A stretch of 64,000 nucleotides of DNA from Candidatus Parabacteroides intestinigallinarum. Lineage in GTDB: Bacteria; Bacteroidota; Bacteroidia; Bacteroidales; Tannerellaceae. The notes beneath the pieces were generated by a model. The model was not told the origin of the DNA. It worked only from the letters and a program-made list of their open reading frames with translations, and ran no database searches. The translations under genes were made by a program, and so were the position numbers. How positions within the stretch are numbered: position 1 is the stretch's first letter; each line of letters starts with the position of its first letter. Shown here piece after piece: positions 33,593 to 43,255 of this stretch. The stretch spans positions 1 to 64,000 of the forward strand of contig DXEN01000041.1 in NCBI GenBank assembly GCA_019114945.1, in the 5' to 3' direction.

Positions 33593-36500
33593 CTATTTCC
33601 GCACTTTCTCGATTTTTACGGACAATTTAAACCGCTCGAAATCGAAATCCACGGCATCGCTGATCGCCTCGTCCAAGATCTCGATAGAGACCGCCAATAC
33701 CTGATTGGAAATATAAGTCCGATACTCGTCGATCACCTCGTCCATCTCCTCTTGCGAGAGCACCTGGATCTGTATCTTATCCGTGATATCGAAACCGCTG
33801 CTCTTGCGCAGGTTCTGGATACGGTTCACGAACTCGCGGGCCAATCCCTCTTTCCGCAAATCGTCCGTCACGGTAATGTCCAACGCCACGGTCAAGCGTC
33901 CCTCGTTAGCGACCAACCAGCCCGGAATGTCCTCGGAGATAATCTCCACGTCCGCCCGGTCGAGTGTCACCTCCTGGCCCTCTACCGTCATCGTGTAAAC
34001 GCCGGCTTTCTCGAAGGCACCGATCTCCTCCTGGCTCATCGCCTGGATCGCCGCGGCCACGTTCTTCATAATCTTTCCGTAACGCGGGCCCAATTTCTTG
34101 AAATCAGGCTTGATTTTCTTTACCAAGATTCCCGCCGCGTTATCCACGAACTTCAACTCTTTCACGTTCACCTCGCTCAAGATCAAATCCCGCACGGCCT
34201 CGATGCTTTCCTGCTGATGCGCGTCCACTACCGGGATCATCACCGTATGCAACGGCTGACGTACCTTGATGTTCACCTTCCGGCGCAACGCCAATACCAT
34301 CGAGGAGACATCTTGCGCCATCTGCATCCGCTCCTCCAGGCTCGTATTGATTTTCGACTCGTCGTACACGGGGAAACTCGATAAATGAACGGATTCCACC
34401 TGCTCGCGCCCCGTAACGGCGATCAAGTCCAAGAACAAGCGATCGGCATAGAAAGGAGCGATCGGCGCCATCAACTTCGCCACGGTCTCCAGACACGTGT
34501 ACAAGGTCTGATAAGCGGAGAGCTTATCGGTTGTCATGCCACCACCCCAGAAACGACGACGGTTCAAGCGAACATACCAGTTGCTCAAATGATCGTTCAC
34601 GAAATCCGAGATCGCCCGCCCGGCGCGTGTCGGCTCGTAAGCCTCCAAATAGGCGTCGACATCCTTCACCAAGCTGTTCAACAACGAAAGAATCCAACGA
34701 TCGATCTCCGGACGCTTATTCCACTCCACGTCCGGCTCCGAGTAATCGAAGCCATCCACGTTCGCGTACAAGGCGAAAAACGAATACGTATTATATAAGG
34801 TACCGAAGAATTTCCGGCGCACCTCCTCGATCCCGTCGACATCAAACTTGATATTATCCCACGGAGAGGCGTTCGTAATCATGTACCAACGCAACGGGTC
34901 GGAACCGTATTTCTCGATGGTCGAGAAAGGATCGACGGCGTTGCCCAGGCGCTTGGACATCTTGTTGCCATTTTTATCCAGCACCAAGCCGTTCGATACG
35001 ACCGCCTTATAAGCGACGCTATCGAAAATCATCGTCGCCAAGGCATGCAAGGTGAAGAACCAGCCACGCGTCTGATCCACGCCCTCGGCGATGAAATCCG
35101 CCGGGTAGATCACCCGCTGGTCGAAAGCCTCCTTGTTCTCGAACGGATAATGGATCTGGGCGTACGGCATCGCGCCGGAATCGAACCATACATCGATCAA
35201 ATCGCTCTCGCGCTTCATCGGCTTGCCACTATCGGACACCAAGATCACGTCGTCCACATACGGACGGTGCAGGTCTATCTTATCGTAATTCTCCTTCGTA
35301 TACTCGCCCGGCACGAAACCTAACGCTTTGTAAGGATTGTTTTCCATCAAACCGGCCGCCACCGACTTCTCTATCTCATTGTACAATTCCTCTACCGAAC
35401 CGATGCATTTCTCCTCCTTACCGTCTTCCGTACGCCAAATCGGCAGGGGCGTGCCCCAATAGCGGCTACGGCTCAGGTTCCAATCCTGCAAGTTCTCCAA
35501 CCATTTTCCGAAACGGCCCGTACCCGTACTCTTCGGTTTCCAGTTGATCGTATCGTTCAGCTCCATCATACGCTCGCGGCAAGCGGTCGTCCGGATAAAC
35601 CAGCTATCCAACGGATAGTACAACACCGGCTTATCGGTCCGCCAACAATGCGGATAATTGTGTACATGCTTCTCGATCTTGAACACCCGGTTCTGCGCTT
35701 TCAACATCATACAAAGCTCGATATCCAAGGTCTCGTCCTTGTCGGTCTTTGTCGGGTCGTAAGCGTTCTTCACGAACTTGCCCTGCCACGGGTCGTAATC
35801 GGCGGCGTTCATATGGGTCTGCACGTACTCCGGATCCAAGTCCTCCAGCTTGTAGAACTTGCCGGTCATATCCACCATCGGGCGCGGGTTACCATTCTTG
35901 TCTTTCAGCAAAAGCGCGGGAATGCCGGCCACCTTCGCCACCTTCGCGTCGTCCGCTCCAAACGTCGGCGCGATGTGCACGATACCCGTACCATCCTCCA
36001 CCGTCACGTAATCGCCCAGGATTACCCGGAACGCATTCTCACCCGGATTCACCCAAGGGATTAACTGCTCATAACGCATTCCCTCCAACTCCGAACCTTT
36101 CCATTCGCCAACCACCCGGAAGGGGATCAGCTTATCACCGGGCTTATAATCCGACAACGACAGCTCGGCGGCTTTCGGATTGAAATAAGCATGCAACAAA
36201 TCCTTCGCCAGGACAGCCGTCATCGGCATACCGGTGTACGGATTATACGTCTGCACGGCTACATAGGTAATATTCGGGCCTACGCAAAGCGCCGTGTTGG
36301 AAGGCAACGTCCAAGGGGTCGTGGTCCACGCCAGGAAATAGGGATCGCCAAACTCGGCCATCTCCGGCTTCGGATCCAGGATCAGGAACTGCGCCGTGCA
36401 AGTCGTGTCCTTCACGTCGCGGTAGCACCCCGGTTGGTTCAACTCGTGCGTGCTCAAGCCCGTACCCGCCGCCGGCGAATAGGGTTGAATGGTATATCCT

Positions 36501-37027
36501 TTATACAAAAGTCCTTTCTTATACAATTCCTTCAGCAAGAACCATAACGTCTCGATGTAACGGTTATCGTAAGTGATGTAAGGGTTCTCCATATCCACCC
36601 AATAACCCATCTTCTGCGTCAAGTCCTCCCACTCGCGCGTGAACTTCATCACGTCCCTGCGGCAAGCGGCGTTGTAATCGGCGACAGAAATCTTCTTGCC
36701 GATATCCTCCTTCGTTATACCCAACGATTTTTCCACGCCCAGCTCAACCGGCAATCCGTGCGTGTCCCAACCCGCTTTCCGGTTAACCAGATAGCCTTTC
36801 ATGGTCTTATAACGGCAGAAAATATCCTTGATCGAACGAGCGATGACGTGATGAATACCGGGCATCCCATTCGCGGAAGGCGGTCCCTCGTAAAATACGA
36901 AAGATGGATGGCCCTTTCTTGTTTCAAGACTTTTGTGGAAGATATCTCCTTCCTTCCACATCCTCAACACCTCTTTGTTTACGTCCGACAAGTCGAACTT
37001 AGCGTATTCGGCAAATTTCTTACTCAT
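33593..37027 (-). CDS. ileS: Isoleucyl-tRNA synthetase
   Basis: Charges tRNA-Ile. At 1,144 aa it is the longer, eukaryote-like type, the form often linked to mupirocin tolerance. The class I signatures are present: the HIGH-like GIHH at residues 57-60 after YEGPPSANGMP, and KMSKRLGN with the catalytic lysines. The CP1 editing domain lies between them, and the anticodon-binding and long C-terminal domains follow. It is first in the operon ileS-dksA-lspA-DUF4296-small ORF, with a strong promoter at 37066-37094. Confidence 0.97.
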   Translation of the reverse strand: MSKKFAEYAKFDLSDVNKEVLRMWKEGDIFHKSLETRKGHPSFVFYEGPPSANGMPGIHHVIARSIKDIFCRYKTMKGYLVNRKAGWDTHGLPVELGVEKSLGITKEDIGKKISVADYNAACRRDVMKFTREWEDLTQKMGYWVDMENPYITYDNRYIETLWFLLKELYKKGLLYKGYTIQPYSPAAGTGLSTHELNQPGCYRDVKDTTCTAQFLILDPKPEMAEFGDPYFLAWTTTPWTLPSNTALCVGPNITYVAVQTYNPYTGMPMTAVLAKDLLHAYFNPKAAELSLSDYKPGDKLIPFRVVGEWKGSELEGMRYEQLIPWVNPGENAFRVILGDYVTVEDGTGIVHIAPTFGADDAKVAKVAGIPALLLKDKNGNPRPMVDMTGKFYKLEDLDPEYVQTHMNAADYDPWQGKFVKNAYDPTKTDKDETLDIELCMMLKAQNRVFKIEKHVHNYPHCWRTDKPVLYYPLDSWFIRTTACRERMMELNDTINWKPKSTGTGRFGKWLENLQDWNLSRSRYWGTPLPIWRTEDGKEEKCIGSVEELYNEIEKSVAAGLMENNPYKALGFVPGEYTKENYDKIDLHRPYVDDVILVSDSGKPMKRESDLIDVWFDSGAMPYAQIHYPFENKEAFDQRVIYPADFIAEGVDQTRGWFFTLHALATMIFDSVAYKAVVSNGLVLDKNGNKMSKRLGNAVDPFSTIEKYGSDPLRWYMITNASPWDNIKFDVDGIEEVRRKFFGTLYNTYSFFALYANVDGFDYSEPDVEWNKRPEIDRWILSLLNSLVKDVDAYLEAYEPTRAGRAISDFVNDHLSNWYVRLNRRRFWGGGMTTDKLSAYQTLYTCLETVAKLMAPIAPFYADRLFLDLIAVTGREQVESVHLSSFPVYDESKINTSLEERMQMAQDVSSMVLALRRKVNIKVRQPLHTVMIPVVDAHQQESIEAVRDLILSEVNVKELKFVDNAAGILVKKIKPDFKKLGPRYGKIMKNVAAAIQAMSQEEIGAFEKAGVYTMTVEGQEVTLDRADVEIISEDIPGWLVANEGRLTVALDITVTDDLRKEGLAREFVNRIQNLRKSSGFDITDKIQIQVLSQEEMDEVIDEYRTYISNQVLAVSIEILDEAISDAVDFDFERFKLSVKIEKVRK

Positions 37028-37065
37028 ATCGCGATCTTATTTTTCTTGCTTCTAAAAAACGCCGC

Positions 37066-37094
37066 AAAGTTAGTGATTCCTCGCGAATTAACAA
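37066..37094 (-). promoter_or_regulatory. ileS promoter
   Basis: On the minus strand TTG (37092-37094), 18 nt, then TAACTTTG (37066-37073), a perfect -7 box 38 bp before the ATG. Confidence 0.6.
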
Positions 37095-37110
37095 TGAAAT
37101 AGAGCGCGAC

Positions 37111-37188
37111 AACATACGTGCGTGGGCAAAGTCACGTATGTGTGTTGGCCATTTCGCATACGTGACTTGGCATTTTAACATACGTGCG
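37111..37188. repeat. Palindrome array C, about 22-bp period
   Basis: Four copies of the core CATACGTG or its complement CACGTATG start at 37113, 37133, 37157 and 37179 (spacing 20, 24, 22), joined by related GCGTGGGC / TTGGC spacers. It sits between the SusD-1 terminator and the ileS promoter. Array G near 62.3 kb uses the same core. Confidence 0.8.
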
Positions 37189-37209
37189 TTTTACGAGTGA
37201 CGAATGCCC

Positions 37210-37250
37210 CCTAACAAAAGAGAGGAAGCACCAACCACTGGCACCTCCTC
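37210..37250 (-). terminator. Terminator of SusCD operon 1
   Basis: On the minus strand a 12-bp stem with three G-U pairs (arms at 37239-37250 and 37222-37233, GAGGAGGTGCCA), a 5-nt loop, then TCTTTTGTT, 33 bp after the SusD-1 stop. Confidence 0.65.
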
Positions 37251-37282
37251 CCAAGATATAAGCATGTGTCTATTAAAGAAGA

Positions 37283-38887
37283 TCAACGGGTTCCACCGGC
37301 CCACCATACAGGCTCGGTATAGACATACTGCCCATTGCCATACGCCGATTGCACCTCGGGGCTCGTAGTCGTATCATCATTTCCATACGGGCAACGAAGC
37401 GGGAAACGCGAATCGTTGTTCGGATTCTTCAGCGTAATGAAATCCTCCTCACCCAACGCCATCAAGCGACGGATATCGTTATAAGCCTCCGGCGACTCGC
37501 CCGAAGCGCCAAAGAATGCGATATATTTCTGGTTCATAATCTCTTTTACGGGATTCGCGTCGAATAAAGGAGCCACCTCATTATCGAAGTAGGTAGCCGC
37601 CTCCTCCGGCGTAATCGCCTCAGTTGTTTCCACAATACCACCATAAGTGTTCAATACTTGCGGAGCGGTAAGTGCCGCGCTCACACTATTCTCCATATTG
37701 GCGATACCGGCGATTACGGCCTCTTTCAGTACCGCCTTCGCCTCATCGGCACGACCTAAGCGAGCCAATGCCTCCGCTTTCAGAAACAATACTTCATGAT
37801 AACTCATCAACAAAGTAGGAGCGGTCTGCGCATAAACAAAGATGGAAGTATTGTAGTAAGTTTGCAACTGCTCGTTCTCTCCATTCGGTGCCATAAAGAA
37901 ATTCTCGCTATCCGGTCCCTCCACACGATTAATTATATTATCATCATTTACCGCCTCCACGAATACACGGCGAATGCGCGGGTCGTTCCGCTCAATCAAC
38001 TTCTCGGACATACTTTGGCTGGCAGCCAATGCTTCCCGGCTCCAGAAGAAGTCAAACAATGGATTCAAGTTGTTCGCGTCGTACCACGCGAAAGCGGCTT
38101 GCTCGTCGGCGGACTGAAACGACTGGTCGGCGTAAGCGATCACGTTCTCCAACGCCTGTCTCTGGTCGGCGGCACGAAGCAAGGTATGCATCGTGTAGCG
38201 CGCTTTCAAGCCATAAGCGAATCTCACCCATTTCTCAGCGTCCCCACTGTATAATAAATCGTATTCACGTGCGGCGCCCGAAGCATGCGAATCAGTACCC
38301 TGCAAATCAATGATCGCTTGGTCGAGCAACGCATGGATATCGGTATAGATAGATTCCTGCGTATCGATTTTCGGTTGCATGTGCACCGGCGTACCATCCT
38401 CACTGATAAGAGATGCCTCACTATACGGCGTATCGCCAAACGAATCGGTCAGGATACCGGCGGTCAAGGCGGCCATCACCTCGCCCATGCCTTTCGTCAC
38501 ATCGTTACCTTCTTGCGTGCCACCTTCCGAACATTTATCGATAATGACACGAACATTTTTCAATGTCGTATAAAGATAACCCCACGTGTTATTAAATGTC
38601 GTAGACGCGATAGGCTCATTCGAGCGATGTTCCGCCCTATACAACTGATTATGCGTACCTACCTCATGCTCCACGTAAGAAGCCTCATAAGTATTTAAAT
38701 CGCTACCCACATTACAGAAGGCGGTCCGGGTAATAACATCCGCCAAAATAAATTTAGCCTGCACGTCTGTCGTATGGTCGTTGTCCTTATTGATGCGATC
38801 CATCACGTCCTCGGAGCAGCCCGACAACGCTACAGACAACACGGACGCGGCCATAAATCCTTTAGTTATATCTAAGATTGTTTTCAT
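37283..38887 (-). CDS. SusD-like outer membrane lipoprotein (SusD-1)
   Basis: A 534-aa nutrient-binding lipoprotein that caps a SusC channel on the cell surface. The signal ends VALSGCSED (Cys24). The TPR-rich fold is of the SusD-like_2 type (MDRINKDNDHTTDVQAKFILADVI, then GMGEVMAALTAGILTDSFGDTPYSEA). The C-terminal GQYVYTEPVWWAGGTR is nearly identical to that of SusD-3. It lies 24 bp after SusC-1 and ends that operon. No glycoside hydrolase or peptidase is adjacent, so the ligand is unknown. Confidence 0.92.
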   Translation of the reverse strand: MKTILDITKGFMAASVLSVALSGCSEDVMDRINKDNDHTTDVQAKFILADVITRTAFCNVGSDLNTYEASYVEHEVGTHNQLYRAEHRSNEPIASTTFNNTWGYLYTTLKNVRVIIDKCSEGGTQEGNDVTKGMGEVMAALTAGILTDSFGDTPYSEASLISEDGTPVHMQPKIDTQESIYTDIHALLDQAIIDLQGTDSHASGAAREYDLLYSGDAEKWVRFAYGLKARYTMHTLLRAADQRQALENVIAYADQSFQSADEQAAFAWYDANNLNPLFDFFWSREALAASQSMSEKLIERNDPRIRRVFVEAVNDDNIINRVEGPDSENFFMAPNGENEQLQTYYNTSIFVYAQTAPTLLMSYHEVLFLKAEALARLGRADEAKAVLKEAVIAGIANMENSVSAALTAPQVLNTYGGIVETTEAITPEEAATYFDNEVAPLFDANPVKEIMNQKYIAFFGASGESPEAYNDIRRLMALGEEDFITLKNPNNDSRFPLRCPYGNDDTTTSPEVQSAYGNGQYVYTEPVWWAGGTR

Positions 38888-38911
38888 CTGTTCTATACTT
38901 TAACTACTTGA

Positions 38912-41900
38912 TTAGAAATTCACGTTAATACCAAAACCATAGCTGGAGGTACCCGGCAACGAGAAGCGCTCGAAGCCACCACCCATGTTGTTGTTGCCTT
39001 GAGAGGCCTCCGGATCGTATCCCTTCAACTCCGACCACAACAAGATGTTACGAGCGAAAACGCTCACGTTCACCTTCAAGGAGTTCTTATCCCATACCGG
39101 ATAGCTCAACGAGATCTCGCGCAATTTCAGGAAGGAATTATCCTGGATCATCGACTCCGAAATATCATTCAATGTCGAGAAATAATCCTGCGCATCCGCA
39201 CTTTTATTCTTCTCCGCCTCGCTCATACCAGCGGGGAATTGACCATAAATCTTGATATCATTCTTCGTACCGTCCGCTTTCACGCCATCCACAATAAAGT
39301 AATCCATGCTCCGGTAGTCCGCCGACTTCTGGCTGGTTCCGTAATAGTCTAACAGACCACCCGTAGCGGCATAAATCTGACCACCTTGCTTCCAATCCAA
39401 TACGGCGGAGAGGCGGAACTTATAGAACTCGAATGTCGTGTTGAAGCCCAACTGGAAGTCTGGCGATACCGTACCGATTACCTTCTCCTCGCCCGCTTGC
39501 GGAAGGCCCTGCTCATCCACGATCAAATTGCCCGCGTCGTCACGCAAGAAGCTGACACCATAGATAACCGGGAACTTATAACCGATACCGGCGCGTACCT
39601 GCGGCTCCGTGAAGCCACCCAGGAAGATACTCTCCACGCCCTCGGCCAATTCCTCGACGTAGTTGTTGATCTTCGAGAAGTTGAACGCAAAATCCCACTT
39701 GAAGTTCTTCGTGTTGATCGGGTTGACCTGCAAGGTGAACTCATGCGTGTTCGAGTACATCGAGCCACCGTTCGTCATCAAACTTCCGAAACCAGTAGAG
39801 CCCGCCAACGGCACCTCGAAGATCTGGTCTTTCGTATCCTGACGCGAGAAGGTATAATTAAAATTGATTAAACCATCGAAGAAGCCCAAATCGCCTCCTA
39901 ACTCCCACGACTTCGTGTTCTGCGGTTTCAGGTTCGGATCATAGACCACGCTATACGGCGTATAAGCGGTCACGCCATTCAACGGATACATAACCGGCGT
40001 ACCCGAGGAAAATCCACTTCCTACGCTTGGAGTTCTGTAATATGACTGATAGTAATCGCCCGCCATACCGACCTCGGCATACGATCCGCGGAACTTACCA
40101 TACGTTAGGATCTCGTTCTTCAACGGCTCCAACTCAGTGAAGATCCAACCCAAAGATACGGAAGGATAGGTAAAGGAACGATTGTCGCGTGGCATCGAGG
40201 ATACAATATCGTTACGCACCGTAGCGTTGAAGTACAACATATTCCGCCAAGCCAAGGATACATTCGCGAAGTTACCGACCGTCCGTTTCTTCCGATACGT
40301 GCCGCTCGCCGAGTAAACCGAGGCATTATCAATATGATTCCAGCCCGAGAAGTTGAAGTTCATACCATACGACTCCGAATACTTCTTCTTGTTATCCACG
40401 ATCTCGTTACCGACCAAGGCGTCGAACACCAAGTCCTCATTGATATTCCACGAGTAAGCGGCGGTAAACAAAGAGTTGAACTCGTTCACGGTATAATGGT
40501 ATTCCGTGATCTCGCCTCTTCCTCCAGCATGGCCGTATCCCCATAAGTCCGTGTAATTGGTCGTATACGAATCGACACCGCCTTGCCATTTCACGGTCAG
40601 TTGGTGATTGTCCGTATTGAAACGGGTGTTATACTGAATATAAGTATTTCCGAAGAAACGTTGCGAACGCTCCGTGAACTCATTGTTCTCTACCGCCCAG
40701 TAAGCATTATCGAACGAGCCTCCGCGGAAGTTGTTCTGTGTATACGGGTCGCCTTCGATGTGCGAGGGAATACCCGCCAAATCGTAGCTGGGAGGAGCGC
40801 CATATACCGTAGCCATAATACCACTATTAGCGGCCGTTTGCTTCGTGATTTTGGAAGTTACGTAATTACCACTGAAACCGGTCTGCCAATTCTTATGTAA
40901 TTGCGCCGTGCCGGATAACTTCGCGTTGTAACGATCCATACCGGTGGAGGGCACGATACCGTCCGTCGTCGTATTACCCAATGAGAAGGAGTAATTGCCG
41001 CGATCGAACGCCTGGCGGATATTCACCGAGTTGCTCCAGCTCATACCGGTATTAAAGAATTCCTTCGCGTTATCGTAAGCTTGCGGCACCGCCCACGGAT
41101 CCATACCGGCGTTTGCGCGTTGCGGCACGTAATACTTGCCCTGCTGCATTCCATACTGACGGGTATAAGCGTTGTCCGTATTTCCACCATAGGTAGCGTC
41201 GTTCGGCAACTCGCTGATCTTCGGCCCCCAAACAGACGAAGTATTCGGGTTGAATACACCTCCCGAACCTTGCGCGTACTCTTTCTGTAATTCCGGCAAG
41301 GTAGAGATCTTATCAAAAGAAAGATTCGTACTGAACGACACCTGCGGCTTCCCTTTTGCGGCGCCCTTACCGCTCTTGGTGGTAATGACAATCACACCGT
41401 TGGCGGCACGCATACCATACAAGGCGGAAGCGGCCTGGCCTTTCAGGATGTTGATGCTCTCGATGTCGTTCGGATCCAAGTCGACCGCACGGTTCGCGAA
41501 GTCGGAACCACTCACGGAACTACCCGTATCCACGTCCGCCGTAGAGGCGATCGGCATACCATCCACCACGTAAAGAGGCGTGTTGTCGCCCGTGAACGAG
41601 CGGGAACCGCGTATCGTGATCTTCGCGGAAGCGCCCGGCATTCCTGAAGAGGGAGCGATATCCACGCCCGACACTTTACCCTGCATAGCGCTTGCCAGAC
41701 TGGTATTGGCGGCTTGCGTCAACTCCTCGGATTTCACGTCCTGCACGGCATAGCCCAAGGCTTTCTTCTCCTTGGAGATACCCATCGCCGTAACGACCAC
41801 CTCGTCCAGATTTTGCGTATCATTCAACAAACGAACGGTCACATTCGGAGCGATATCCACTTGTTGCGTACGCATACCGATGTACGAGATCATCAGGTGC

Positions 41901-42106
41901 TTTCCATCCGCCGGCACCTCCAAGGTGAAATTACCATCGATATCCGACACGGTTCCCACGGTTGTTCCCCGTACGACGATGGAGGCACCAATCACCGGTT
42001 CCCCATTCTCGTCGATCACCTTTCCGGTAATCTTCGAGTCTTGCGCCGAAGCTACTCCAATCCCCATCGCGAGGAAGAGCAATACAGAAGTAAACTTTTT
42101 TCTCAT
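38912..42106 (-). CDS. SusC/RagA TonB-dependent outer membrane transporter (SusC-1)
   Basis: A 1,064-aa TonB-linked importer. Signal peptide MRKKFTSVLLFLAMGIGVASA; carboxypeptidase-regulatory-like domain (about 25-110); plug with the motif LDEVVVTAMG (about 100-110) and GSRSFTGDNTPLYVVDGMPI; then a large barrel ending SSYGFGINVNF. It is complete, with its own ATG at 42106. It has no clear promoter in the 77 bp before the inverted repeat, so it appears to depend on the invertible segment. It is a close paralogue of SusC-3 (51966-55151). Confidence 0.94.
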   Translation of the reverse strand: MRKKFTSVLLFLAMGIGVASAQDSKITGKVIDENGEPVIGASIVVRGTTVGTVSDIDGNFTLEVPADGKHLMISYIGMRTQQVDIAPNVTVRLLNDTQNLDEVVVTAMGISKEKKALGYAVQDVKSEELTQAANTSLASAMQGKVSGVDIAPSSGMPGASAKITIRGSRSFTGDNTPLYVVDGMPIASTADVDTGSSVSGSDFANRAVDLDPNDIESINILKGQAASALYGMRAANGVIVITTKSGKGAAKGKPQVSFSTNLSFDKISTLPELQKEYAQGSGGVFNPNTSSVWGPKISELPNDATYGGNTDNAYTRQYGMQQGKYYVPQRANAGMDPWAVPQAYDNAKEFFNTGMSWSNSVNIRQAFDRGNYSFSLGNTTTDGIVPSTGMDRYNAKLSGTAQLHKNWQTGFSGNYVTSKITKQTAANSGIMATVYGAPPSYDLAGIPSHIEGDPYTQNNFRGGSFDNAYWAVENNEFTERSQRFFGNTYIQYNTRFNTDNHQLTVKWQGGVDSYTTNYTDLWGYGHAGGRGEITEYHYTVNEFNSLFTAAYSWNINEDLVFDALVGNEIVDNKKKYSESYGMNFNFSGWNHIDNASVYSASGTYRKKRTVGNFANVSLAWRNMLYFNATVRNDIVSSMPRDNRSFTYPSVSLGWIFTELEPLKNEILTYGKFRGSYAEVGMAGDYYQSYYRTPSVGSGFSSGTPVMYPLNGVTAYTPYSVVYDPNLKPQNTKSWELGGDLGFFDGLINFNYTFSRQDTKDQIFEVPLAGSTGFGSLMTNGGSMYSNTHEFTLQVNPINTKNFKWDFAFNFSKINNYVEELAEGVESIFLGGFTEPQVRAGIGYKFPVIYGVSFLRDDAGNLIVDEQGLPQAGEEKVIGTVSPDFQLGFNTTFEFYKFRLSAVLDWKQGGQIYAATGGLLDYYGTSQKSADYRSMDYFIVDGVKADGTKNDIKIYGQFPAGMSEAEKNKSADAQDYFSTLNDISESMIQDNSFLKLREISLSYPVWDKNSLKVNVSVFARNILLWSELKGYDPEASQGNNNMGGGFERFSLPGTSSYGFGINVNF

Positions 42107-42164
42107 AAACTCACTTATTAAACAAACACTACTTATTTATCTCTCACCATGCATCCAGATATGC

Positions 42165-42395
42165 CTAAAGAACGATCGACATAGTTTTCGCGGAACTCGG
42201 CACTTCCAGGTTGAAAGCACCGTCAAAATCCGTAACCGTACCTGTAGTAGTTCCTTTTACTATTACAGATGCACCAATGACCGGCTCGCCGTCTTCGGCG
42301 GAAATAACGGTTCCCGTTACCGTCCGCGTCTGAGCGTTCGCCAATCCAATGCCCACAAAAAACAGGCATAATAGAAGATAAGTCAACTTCTTCAT
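42165..42395 (-). pseudogene. Detached N-terminal fragment of SusC-2
   Basis: A 76-aa ORF: signal peptide MKKLTYLLLCLFFVGIGLANA, then most of a carboxypeptidase-regulatory-like domain (TVTGTVISAEDGEPVIGASVIVKG..) that stops abruptly at EVPSSAKT followed by unrelated MSIVL and a stop. SSAKT is encoded by the left inverted repeat (42184-42198). The natural continuation, SSAKTLVFSYVGM, starts at 43256 on the plus strand. It is therefore the 5' exon-like part of SusC-2, parked in reverse. In this orientation it forms a short leader ORF 58 bp before SusC-1. Confidence 0.88.
42184..42198 (-). repeat. Left inverted repeat of the SusC switch
   Basis: On the minus strand it reads AGTTCCGCGAAAACT, coding SSAKT at the end of the detached N-terminal fragment. 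Confidence 0.88.
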
Positions 42396-42492
42396 AGACA
42401 CACTCTTTTAATTAAACATGCATATAAACTTAATTACGCTAAATTTTTATACGTTTTTTCATTGGGCTTGTGAGGGTTTTTACGTTGTTTCT

Positions 42493-42527
42493 GCAAAGAT
42501 AGTTATAAATCTGTTACGAGAAACAAA
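42493..42527 (-). promoter_or_regulatory. Left outward promoter of the invertible segment
   Basis: On the minus strand TTTG (42524-42527), 22 nt, then TATCTTTG (42494-42501), a perfect -7 box about 100 bp before the fragment's ATG. It now reads through the detached fragment into SusC-1; after inversion it would drive the complete SusC-2. Confidence 0.6.
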
Positions 42528-42818
42528 TTCTCTACAAATGTTGCGATTCGATTACAAAGCGGTTTCTTGCTTACGCTTTGGAGATATTTCGCCGGGTAGG
42601 AATTCTTATTTTTCATTTTAGGCTCTAAATCATCTCCAAACGCTTTGTGGAAGCCATTTTCGCGATTCGCGGATAGCGAGGCGAGAGATGCTGGATTGAA
42701 TAAAAAAGTTTCTAAATCGCATGGAAAAAGCGATAAGTTAAATTAAACTAATCGCATGGTTCGGGAAAGTTCTTTTCACGCCTATATATAATAATAGGTA
42801 TAACGGGGGATTATTTCT

Positions 42819-42870
42819 TTCGAAGGAAAAGCTGGTTTTGTTCGAAGGAAAAGTAAGTTTTATTCGAAAG
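42819..42870. repeat. Palindrome array D, 22-bp period
   Basis: Three copies of TTCGAARGAAA start at 42819, 42841 and 42863, exactly 22 bp apart. Each is part of an imperfect palindrome (TTTCTTTCGAAGGAAAAG). It lies inside the invertible segment. Confidence 0.75.
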
Positions 42871-43098
42871 AAAGATTAGTTTAATTTTTGTGTCCTTTTT
42901 CTCGCTTGCGTTAGTTGTTGTTTGTCTTATTTAATGGTATTCGCGCTTTTGGGGCAGGAGGGATAGGCGTGGATGGAAACAAATTATCTCTCGTATGAAG
43001 TTTTTTAGATGAGTTATAAGTTCTAAAATGTGATATTTTGGTGACAATTTGCGATTGAAACAAAAAAAAGCAATCAAAATGCGATATTTTTCCTTGTT

Positions 43099-43133
43099 TT
43101 TGTTTCTCGTAACAGAATTATATCTATATTCGC
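43099..43133 (+). promoter_or_regulatory. Right outward promoter of the invertible segment
   Basis: TTTG (43099-43102), 22 nt, then TATATTCG (43125-43132). The first 18 bases are identical to the left promoter in inverted orientation and most of the remaining 17 match too. It now points at the beheaded SusC-2; after inversion it would point at SusC-1. Confidence 0.55.
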
Positions 43134-43255
43134 GATGTCATGCACGGCAAGTTTGTATGTTTGGCAAAAATGAGGTTAAAATTTGGATATGATAAATAGC
43201 TCCGCTTGCAGGCGGGGAATACGAAACGCAAGGACGCCCGCGGGTAAACTGCCAT

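Larger units (their letters stand above)
42402..43255. other. Non-coding interior of the invertible segment
   Basis: About 850 bp, AT-rich, no credible gene. It contains the left promoter (42493-42527), an imperfect inverted pair around TTTGGAGAT (near 42580 and 42630), palindrome array D (42819-42870), two near-copies of AAAATGYGATATTTT near 43025 and 43077, and the right promoter (43099-43133). Confidence 0.7.

Noticed and set aside
33486-33593. 36-residue N-terminal extension of the dksA-like gene
   Set aside because: It contains a promoter-like TATCTTCG and non-family sequence; the internal Met matches the family start.
42418-42621. 67-aa plus-strand ORF in the invertible segment
   Set aside because: Overlaps the left promoter, no homology and poor codon use.
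43199-43255. Riboswitch-like GC-rich hairpins before SusC-2
   Set aside because: Small hairpins (CCGC/GCGG) exist but I could not match any known riboswitch class.
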